NCBI GenBank assembly: GCA_016256075.1
Contig: SDVU01000051.1
Span: 1 to 24,261, forward strand
From: Dictyocoela muelleri
Lineage: Eukaryota; Microsporidia
Direction of reading: 5' to 3'
Length of the DNA: 24,261 bases
A program made the translations under genes and the position numbers. Below, piece after piece: positions 16,787 to 24,261 of the stretch. The notes under the pieces were generated by a model. It did not search any database and was not told the origin of the DNA. It was given only the letters and a program-made list of their open reading frames with translations. Each line of letters starts with the position of its first letter. The first letter of the stretch is position 1.

Positions 16787-18257
16787 TACAGGGTTTTGCA
16801 ATTGACTTGCAACTATTTGCCATTGACTTGCAACACCATTGGGGTCTGACATTTAATTTTAATTTTTTTTGAAATTGACTTGCAACTTTTTGCCATTGAC
16901 TTGCAAGACCGTTTGGGCCTTGGATTTTTTTTTAATTTTTATCAGATTTGTAAATTTTTATAAAAAAACGATATGAAGCCCAAATGTTTAAAAAAGAAAT
17001 TGGATCTGAAAAAAAGACAAATATTAATAAAACTTTATAATGAAGGTGTAAAAATAAGTGAAATAGCAAGAATAATAATTATAGACAAATCTACAGTTTC
17101 GAGGATAGTGAAGAGATTTTTATCTACCGGTGAAATAAATACTTTATCTAAAGGCGGTAGCCGATCGGCTATTATATCAAATGACCATAAAATATACATA
17201 AAACGATATTTAGAAGAAAATGGAACATTAACTTCGAAAGAAATAAAACATAAATTAGAAAGAAATTTTTAATTAGTCCAAACCTAAGTACTATTCACAG
17301 AGCTATAAAAGAGTTTTTTGTTCCATTAAACGATTTACTTTAATACCAACCAGGTGAAATTCTATTGAAAACATACAAAAAAAGATACGAATATGCTCAC
17401 AAATTTCTAAATATTCTTGCCGAATATGATTGCGACAATTTGGTTTTTATTGATGAAGTGAATTTCCAAGTTTAAATGATAAGAGGTAGAGGGCGATCAC
17501 AGCTTGGATAATGAGCCGTAAGTACGGTTGCACAAGTACGAACAAAAAATATTAATATATGTGCTGCAATGTTTAAAACAGGAGTTATACATCATAAAAT
17601 AGAAACTTCGGCATATAATACGAGGAAATTTATAGATTATCTTATTGAAATTTTCGGGATACTGTTAGAAAAAGGCATTGAAAAAGCCATTGAAAAAGCC
17701 ATAATTATAATTGATAATTGATAATTGATAATGTACCTTTCATAAATCTGAAGATATCATTAATATAATCACATATTGGGGTCATTAAATCTTTTTTTTG
17801 CCTCTGTATACGCCATATTTAAACCCAATAGAGGTTTTTATTCAGTCAATGGCAGGATAAAGTACGCGCTGCTAATTGTAGAGAAAAAAATGAGCTGATT
17901 CATAACATTGAAAAAAGTTTAACAGAAATAACAACCATTCATTGTGCGAACTATTATAAAAATATGTTGAAATTCATACCATGTTGTTTTAATAGGGAGC
18001 CTTTTATCGATGAATAAATAAATTTTATTAATTAATATTTTTTAATATATTATCGCATCTACTATTAACTATATTATTAAATAATAATTCCAAAAAAAAT
18101 TTATAAATCTATTAAAAGTTAAAAATCAAGAATCCAAGCGGTGTTGCAAGTCAATGGCAAAAAGTTGGAAATCAATTGCAAAAAAAATTAAATGTTATAC
18201 CCCAATTGCCTTGCAAGTCAATGGCAAAAAGCTGCAAGTAAATTGCAAAACCCTGTA
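16787..18257 (+). mobile_element. Complete Tc1/mariner-type transposon with long inverted repeats
   Basis: It is bounded by TA dinucleotides (16787-16788 and 18256-18257), with outer ends CAGGGTTTTGCAATT on the left and CAGGGTTTTGCAATT read inward on the right. The terminal inverted repeats extend about 130-140 bp (16789-~16925 and ~18121-18255) at high identity. Each contains four copies of an ATTGACTTGCAA-type iteron, arranged as two pairs around a TTTGCC linker, a layout like IR/DR transposase-binding sites in Tc1 elements. It encloses one broken transposase gene in the forward direction. The good TIR match suggests moderate age. Confidence 0.9.
16973..18016 (+). pseudogene. Broken Tc1/IS630-type transposase
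   Basis: The first open piece (16973-17272, 99 residues) has a helix-turn-helix region: GVKISEIARIIIIDKSTVSR and a basic linker. After a frameshift near 17270 the next frame continues with STIHRAIKEFFVPL, KKRYEYAHKFLNILAEYDCD and NLVFIDEVNFQV, holding the first catalytic Asp. Then come NICAAMFKTGVIHHKIETSA and AIIIIDN with the second Asp, and in another frame LPLYTPYLNPIEVF with the Glu. All three catalytic residues are still encoded, but several in-frame stops and at least two frameshifts break the gene. Small tandem duplications (ATTGAAAAAGCC and ATTGATAATTGATAAT near 17680-17730) add to the damage. Confidence 0.85.
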
Positions 18258-18316
18258 TTGTAAGGCACCCCATACTTGGTCTTGGACGGCCACGCGGCCT
18301 TGCAATGGGAATCTTA

Positions 18317-18566
18317 TGTTCCTAAAGTAAAACTCAAGGATGTTTAAGTCCTTGGACGTAATTTAAATTTATTAAATTGTATTGAAGGTTTTTTATTCAA
18401 CATGGATATTCAATTGTATTTTCTTTTATGGCTTTAATTGATATATTATAATATTTAATTAATTATTTTTTTTTGAAGTTGCTTCAAAATAAAATGTGTA
18501 ATTAATTTTCAGATATACCAATTTTCCATATTTACTACATCTTATGTTGTATGTCAGGATACGACA
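18317..18566 (-). repeat. 3' LTR of the Ty3/gypsy fossil
   Basis: About 250 bp; on the minus strand it starts TGTCGTATCC and ends GGAACA. It matches the repeat at 22263-22513 over its full length with roughly ten differences. The outer boundary may be off by about 10 bases because AGATTC follows both copies. Confidence 0.85.
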
Positions 18567-18568
18567 TA

Positions 18569-18579
18569 CTCCCCTCTCT
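18569..18579 (-). other. Polypurine tract beside the 3' LTR
   Basis: AGAGAGGGGAG on the minus strand lies two bases before the 3' LTR start. This is the usual position of the plus-strand primer in LTR elements, and it confirms the minus-strand orientation. Confidence 0.7.
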
Positions 18580-21500
18580 ACAGGACAAACGTTTTTTATG
18601 TTTACCTCAAAATCCTTCTTGTCATCACTTAATTTCAACATATTGCCTTCAGATAATACTTCTTTCACTAAATACGGTCCTATCAATATTTCCTGTAATT
18701 TTCGATTTCGGGTTGATTTAACATAAACTTTTATTCCTGGATAGTAAATAAATTCGCTTCTTTTTTTATTTTTATCTATATGATTTTTAGTTGATGAAGA
18801 TTCCGAATTTTCTAAAATTTGCTTAGACAATCTAGCTTTTGCTCTTGTGTAACAACACTTTGTTTTTTATATAAGACTTCATATGGTGAGTATTTCATAA
18901 TCAAATGTGTTGTTTGATTTAAATTTCTTTCTATTACTTCTATTATTTTTTTATGGAAAAGCTATTTTTTAACATTCTAAACATAGAGGTAATTGTTGAA
19001 TTAACTCTTTCAACCATTCCATTGCCTTCAGATTATTAGAAGTAGTAAATAACTGTTATATTCTCAATTTTTTACATTCATCTTGAAATTTTTCGGAAGT
19101 AAACTGTCTACCTATATTAGTAAAAAGAGTATTAGGTTTTCTAAAATTTTCGATCCACGTTCTTTAAAACGTTTCCCCTTATGATTTTGATTTAAGGTCG
19201 TAGACAGGTGCGAGTTCTACAAATCGACTGCACCTATCAATTATTACTAGAAGATATATTGACGATTCTTTAATCATTGGCAGATCTTAAAAATTTATCG
19301 GATTAAGATATCTGCATCTACATCATTTAAAGGTTCGATTGTAAAGAGATGACCCTGTATTTCCCCTTATTTAATTTAAAATTTTTATTTCTTTAACATG
19401 GCAAGCATTCTGATATTACTGTATGTATATATTTTTTTTTAAATTTTCAATTTTGTAATATCTTTTAAGAGTATTATATAATTTTGTCTCTACCGGATGA
19501 CCAAGGAATTCGTGAACGTCTTGAATAAAGTTAAGTGTTTTTTTTTTACTATAATTTTTTTTCTTTTAATTCTTTTAGGATGTAGGCATTATATTTATTT
19601 AATAGATTTATTTTTGAAAATGGATCCTCTTCATGGGTAATTTTTATTGTTTTTACCCGGAACATAAAGTATGCATCTTTATTTAAACTACCTTGGATAA
19701 ATTTTATTTCATATGCGAATTCGCTCACTAGCATCAGCCATTTGTTCACTCTTTTAGTAAGAGAACATTTTAAAGACATTGCATTTTTACTATCTGTAAA
19801 TACAGATATTTTTTTGTGGCCTAAGATAGTCGACCGAAAATTTAAAAGGCTTTTTACTATTGAATATAATTCTTAACTGAAATATTATAATTAAATTCAG
19901 TGTTATTGAATTTATAACTATACATTCTAAAAATTGGATTATCTTGAATTGAAATGCTACTTATAGATTCTTCTGAAGCATCACAGTAAAGTTTAAAATC
20001 TTTATCTAAGTAAATATGAGCCATAGAAGGAGCGTATTGAATATCTTTGAATTTTTTTATAATTTTTGAATCACTTTAGTTCTATTTTTTTGTCATCTTT
20101 CAATTTGTTCGTAATAGTAATCATTTGTGAATAAGATTTTGCACAAATGGTCTAAACCAGTTGATAATGCCTATAAGTTTTTGAAGTTTTTTTTTTGTGT
20201 TAGGAAATTCTTTTATTTCAATTTTGAATATTTTATCTTTTTTTCGGGTGATATGCCTTGGGGTGTAATAACTCTTCCAAGATAGATAATTATATTTTCA
20301 CAAAATTTAGATTTCTTTTTGTTAATTCTCAGTCATTTTTCTATAAATTTCATTATTACAATTTTAACATGATTTTTATGATACTCTATTTTTTTACTAA
20401 AAACTAATATGTCATCAAGAAAAACTTTGATAAAGTTAAATTCTTACAAAATGATATTCATAACCGGCTGAAATGTTTTAGGAGCATTCATTAGACAGAA
20501 AGGCATTCTCGTATATTCATAATGACCTCCCATTATGGAAAGCTGTTTTTCTCAATATCAGGCTCATAAACTCTAATTTGATAGAATCCATGGTTTAGAT
20601 CAATAGTTGTAAGTAAAAAGCGCCATTCAAACCTCTCAACAGCTCTTCTACACTTGGTTTTGGGAACGAATCAATTTTTGTAATTTTATTTAGATCTCGA
20701 TAATCTACTACAATTCTAATATCGTTATTCTTTTTCAGTATCGGGAAGGCTGGTGAAGAGTATAATGATTTACTATTTCTCATAATACCATCCTTTTTAA
20801 GACGAAAAATCCCTTTACGAGTTGCTTATAGCAGTTTATCAGGAACCATAAATTTTTTTTAGAAACAAATTCATTTGAATTTAATCTTATTTTATGCTTA
20901 ACACCTATCATATTACCTACTTTACTTGAAGTTTGAACAATTTGACACATTATTTTCTTATTTTTCTTAATCACATTTAATATTATTTATTATGAGCATA
21001 TCGTATACCTTTTTATCTAGAAAAGAATCATTATTGTTTTTATTACGCATTTCTATTAAATTTTGGTCAATATATATAATGCCATTTTTAAAATTTAAGA
21101 TTACTTCGTATTTTTCGAGAAAATCAGATCCTAAGATCATATCGTTAGCTAAATTTGACATAATTAAAAAGGTAGTTTTGAATTTAGTATTGGGGTCGAT
21201 ATTATTTCTGTACCACTTTTTATTTTACCTTTAATTTCAGTTTTAGATCCGTTTTCCGATACAAATTTGCCAATTTCGTCAATATTTATACATTTAATAT
21301 TTAAATAGCGAACTAAATCTTCTTTTATTAATGATATTTCGCTATCGGAATCAAGTAATGCATCAATTACGATGTCTTCGATATGAACTTTATATAAGTA
21401 TTAAATGTTCATTTTGGTATTATTATTGCGTTATTTTCTAATATACCGCTATTTCTAGGAATAATTCTTTCTTCCGAATTCAGATCATTCATTTTATGCT

Positions 21501-22262
21501 TGTAACACTCATGGTTTCCGTGTTAGTTGGTTTTAGAAAGATTACACAATTGAGAATTTTTTAAATTTATTATCTTTAAATCTATTGTGATTTTCCTTGA
21601 TATTTGGTAAGTAATTCGTTGTTTCTTCTTGACTTTTTAGATGATTCTTATTGTAAGTTTTTTCTGTACACATTTTGATCTGACTATATCTTCAATATGT
21701 TTTAGTTCTCGAATAGCTTCTTCTACTGTCTTTACACTTTTTTCTTCTAAAAAACATTGATGTCTATGGTGCTAAGTTTGAATAGAATGTAGTTTCGAAT
21801 AGAGTTTTTTCTTGATTTTTATTAAAATTTTTGCATAGCGTGTTTTTTTATTACCTCGCCGATCGAATTAAAAATTCATCGATAAATTAGAATCTTTCTT
21901 AATAATATTGTTTATATTTTTATATATGTAGAAAGCATATATTGATGTTTGTTTAGTCTCTGATTATTATCGAAGTTTTTTTCTAAAGATTCTTTTTTAA
22001 CCTTTTCGGCAATTTTTGGATGCAAAATGATACCTAGAATTCCCCATTTTTCATCTTCAGTAATATACATTTTATCGAATTGATATTTTGTATTGGCTAC
22101 ACAGGCAAACGTGTCCTGTTTATCCGAATCTTCTAGATGTTCCAGTCATACATCGAAAGCAATATTTTGTTTCTTCGTTTTATGTTAAACACTTGTCCTT
22201 CAATTTTTTTTATTGATTGCTTGGGAAATAAATTCATTATGCCGGAAATAGAGAGAATCTCA

Positions 22263-22513
22263 TGTTCCCTAAGGTAAAACTTAAGGGTGTTTAAGTCCTT
22301 GGACGTAATTTAAATTTATTAAATTGTATTGAAGGTTTTTTATTCAACATGGGTATTCAATTGTATTTTCTTTTATGGCGTTAATTGATATATTATAATA
22401 TTTAATTAATTATTTTGTTTTGAAGTTGCTTCAAAATAAAATGTTTAATTAATTTTCAGATATACCAATTTTTCATATTTACTACATCTTATGTTGTATG
22501 TCAAGATACAACA
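22263..22513 (-). repeat. 5' LTR of the Ty3/gypsy fossil
   Basis: About 251 bp; on the minus strand it starts TGTTGTATCTTGACA and ends GGGAACA, giving short TGTT...AACA inverted ends. The tRNA primer-binding site should follow at about 22262-22245; I cannot assign the tRNA from TGAGATTCTCTC. Confidence 0.85.
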
Positions 22514-23004
22514 ATATAATTTATAAAATACTACCCAAACATTACCTAGTCATTTTTATCAAAATATTTTTATATTAAAAATCCAATCTAGATTTTTTAT
22601 AATCATTTTCTAGAAATACTTTTCTAATAAATTACAAAATCTTAAGAATTAGAAAATGGAATTTATTATATTATTGAAAATAATTTACATAAAATTTTGA
22701 TCAGAACAACCTGTTATAACAGAAGTTAAATATATTAATACAAATATCAAATTATTAAAAAATAATCTTATTAATAATCAAATAATGCCATTAAACAATC
22801 AAAGACTACGTAGAGATTATATAGTTGTTACAATGCTTTAGCTAAATAATATTTTAATAATAATACAATAATTTTAAAAACTCTCTTCAAATTCTCGAAC
22901 AAATATCGAAAAACTGAATCGAAATAAAAAATCATGATAAATTCTAAAACTATATGTATCATGTTGAGTCATTGTTAAAACGAAAATCGCGTATACAGCA
23001 GAAC
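22514..23004. other. AT-rich spacer, no gene seen
   Basis: Low-complexity AT-rich DNA with frequent stops in all frames. No inverted or tandem repeat of note. Confidence 0.5.
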
Positions 23005-23012
23005 ATCTAGAT

Positions 23013-23719
23013 CAGAGGTCAGAAACCCCGGTCCGTGAGAAAAATTTGCCGGTACATGGAAAAATTTTTGTCGTTCGGTGAGAAAATTTTACCAAAGCGT
23101 ATAAAATATATATAACCTATTACATGTTAACAAAATCCATACTTGCTTAACAGGAGATTTTCACCTACAATAGTCTTTAGATATTTGGTCCCCTCTTTTG
23201 GCTAATACGTCACTCATAAGCTACACAGAAGCTCAGGTGAGTACATGATTTTCGTACTTTTAATAACTCAACAGGATACGAGTAATTACAGGCAGTTTCA
23301 ATGTTTTCATTTTTGCATCTTTTTGCATAGATACGTCACCGCAGTAATCCTCACAGCTACATGAGTCTCTTCAGCTTTATTTTCATATTAGACCAAGTCT
23401 TAATCAGCCATACCTTACTGGAACAACTGTATATTAATACTATAGTTTTATACTTATTGATTGCATAATGTCAACCCTATTTATTTATACAAGTGAAGTC
23501 AGTGGGATTACATCCCCGATGCATAATTTTTAGATTCAAGAGGTTTAACCACTATGCAATCTCGCAAGTTTACCATTTTAGAAGATGTGTTGGTTCAATT
23601 TTGATATATAAAAATTTGTATATAATTTGCCATTCCGCGAATTTTTTTATACTTGGATTGGTCCGCGATTTTTTTTTACACTTTGATCGGTCCGTAGTAA
23701 AAAAAGTCGTGTAGCAGTG
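23013..23719. mobile_element. hAT-type non-autonomous element, copy 2 (707 bp)
   Basis: It aligns end to end with 3188-3922: shared landmarks include TACATGTTAACAA, AATACGTCACTCATAAGCT, ACAGAAGCTCAGGTG, GATACGTCACCGCAGT and GGAACAACTGTATATT. The flanking octamers ATCTAGAT (23005-23012) and ATATAGAT (23720-23727) agree at 7 of 8 positions. Its terminal repeats are more worn than in copy 1. There is no transposase. The open frames at 23493-23714 and 23570-23845 are chance frames of the repeat. Confidence 0.8.
23493..23566 (-). other. tRNA-like module inside hAT copy 2
   Basis: On the minus strand: TGCGAGATTGCATAGTGGTT, AAACCTCTTGAATCTAAAAATTATG-type middle, ATCGGGGATGTAATCCCACT, GACTTCAC. It aligns along its length with the free tRNA-like sequence at 24146-24220, including the last bases (CTGACTTCAC against CTGACGTCAC). 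Confidence 0.65.
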
Positions 23720-23802
23720 ATATAGATGATTTATAAATTTCTTTTTCATATAAATACCATTAACCAAAGAATTTAATATAAATAAAATTAGACTTTTATA
23801 TA

Positions 23803-23937
23803 AAGAAATATAAATATTGCCAACAAATATAAATATTTTCAACAAATATAAATATTATAAACAAATATAAATATTGTCAACAAATATAAATATTGTCAAC
23901 AAATATAAATATTGTCAAAAAATATAAATATTGTCAA
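23803..23937. repeat. Seven tandem 19-bp units
   Basis: The unit AACAAATATAAATATTGTC repeats about seven times, the last three nearly identical and the first ones varied. No coding role is apparent. Confidence 0.85.
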
Positions 23938-24048
23938 TTATTTAATTTTAAGATGATATTTTTTATTTCCAAACTATATTTTTAGCACATAACCTTTTTT
24001 TTTCAAATTATATTTATGATTATTAATGAAAATATTTTTATCATTAAC

Positions 24049-24079
24049 CGGCGTTTCGTCAAGTTGTGACGAAACGCCG
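24049..24079. other. GC-rich 13-bp hairpin followed by T run
   Basis: CGGCGTTTCGTCA pairs perfectly with TGACGAAACGCCG across the 5-base loop AGTTG, followed by ATTTTTT. In bacteria this would be read as an intrinsic terminator; in this eukaryotic setting it is more likely a small palindromic repeat. TTTTCGTCA recurs just after it. Confidence 0.6.
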
Positions 24080-24145
24080 ATTTTTTCGTCAAAGGATTTT
24101 CAACAAAAATCGACACGATAAATTAAAAAAAATATCAAAAAAATA

Positions 24146-24220
24146 GTGCCAGATAGCTCAGTGGTTAACACTCTTGGATGTAATATTTAAGTATCGTGGT
24201 TCGAATCCCGCTGACGTCAC
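24146..24220 (+). other. Free tRNA-like sequence (tRNA pseudogene or SINE head)
   Basis: It has an exact Pol III A box TAGCTCAGTGG (24154-24164) and B box GGTTCGAATCC (24198-24208) at normal tRNA spacing, in a unit of about 75 bases starting GTGCCAG and ending GTCAC. The arms do not fold well: the D stem lacks its GAGC partner, the T stem has several mismatches, and the acceptor ends pair only at the last three bases. I therefore call a tRNA pseudogene or a tRNA-derived repeat, not a tRNA gene. A T run suited to Pol III termination follows (CTCTTT, weak). Confidence 0.55.
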
Positions 24221-24261
24221 TCTTTAATAAATAATGAGGGAATGACATTAAGCGGTCAAAA

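Larger units (their letters stand above)
18317..22513 (-). mobile_element. Ty3/gypsy-type LTR retroelement fossil
   Basis: An LTR-bounded virus-like element of about 4.2 kb on the minus strand. Recognisable remains, in minus-strand order, are a gag region (~22250-21450), an aspartic-protease part (~21200-20950), reverse transcriptase (~20800-20000), RNase H (~19900-19550) and integrase with a GPY/F-type C-terminal module (~19500-18580). The protease-RT-RNase H-integrase order places it in Ty3/gypsy (Metaviridae). It is heavily broken, with well over ten interruptions, and cannot be functional. The two LTRs are still about 95-96% identical. No convincing flanking target duplication is visible. 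Confidence 0.88.

Noticed and set aside
23493-23845. Two short overlapping open frames on opposite strands
   Set aside because: Both fall in the non-coding hAT repeat and its flank; no family features.
23803-23937. CRISPR-like array
   Set aside because: The units are contiguous 19-bp tandem repeats without unique spacers.
24049-24085. Bacterial-type intrinsic terminator
   Set aside because: The hairpin plus T run fits by shape, but every other feature of the window is eukaryotic and no gene ends just before it.
24146-24220. Functional tRNA gene
   Set aside because: Internal promoter boxes are perfect, but the D, T and acceptor stems do not pair and the anticodon loop is not canonical.

Overview
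This is a very AT-rich eukaryotic window with one intact protein-coding gene and a dense collection of broken or non-autonomous transposable elements. The gene (7363-10458, + strand) is an intronless, shortened IQGAP/Iqg1-type protein: a calponin-homology domain, a charged coiled coil, one degenerate IQ-like motif, a RasGAP-related domain and a RasGAP C-terminal domain. A C-run lies 5 bases upstream of its ATG. The compact intronless gene, that C-rich start signal, strong AT bias and a large transposon load suggest a microsporidian with an expanded genome. This is an inference; another AT-rich unicellular fungus-like eukaryote is possible.

Layout. 1-518: right-hand end of a Tc1/mariner-like element with iterated subterminal repeats. 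1185-2507: a second Tc1-like element with a broken DD34E transposase, inserted in a hAT-type end (to 2636). 2755-2995: TAA-rich simple sequence. 3162-3930: a tRNA-like fragment cut by a 735-bp hAT-type element that carries its own inverted tRNA-like module. 3931-5600: a possible decayed gene, tandem repeats and a direct repeat. 6485-7061: a 577-bp terminal-inverted-repeat MITE. 7216-7320: seven 15-bp tandem units just before the IQGAP gene. 10459-13974: non-coding, AT-rich, with short B-box-like repeats and two weak ORFs. 13974-15060: one complete non-autonomous hAT element placed exactly against a decayed copy of another. 15178-16608: three foldback palindromes and a small hairpin. 16787-18257: a complete but broken Tc1/mariner element with long inverted repeats. 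18317-22513: an LTR-bounded Ty3/gypsy-type fossil on the minus strand. 23005-23727: a second full copy of the tRNA-carrying hAT element. 23803-24220: tandem repeats, a GC-rich hairpin and a free tRNA-like sequence with intact A and B boxes.

The most informative structure is in the repeats. Three Tc1-like ends share the same outer CAGGGTTT sequence but carry unrelated iterated subterminal repeats. hAT-type elements share 8-bp duplications of the form nTnTAnAn and have landed against each other. A tRNA-like sequence recurs free, interrupted, and inside the hAT elements. I see no rRNA gene, CRISPR array or recognisable host regulatory RNA.
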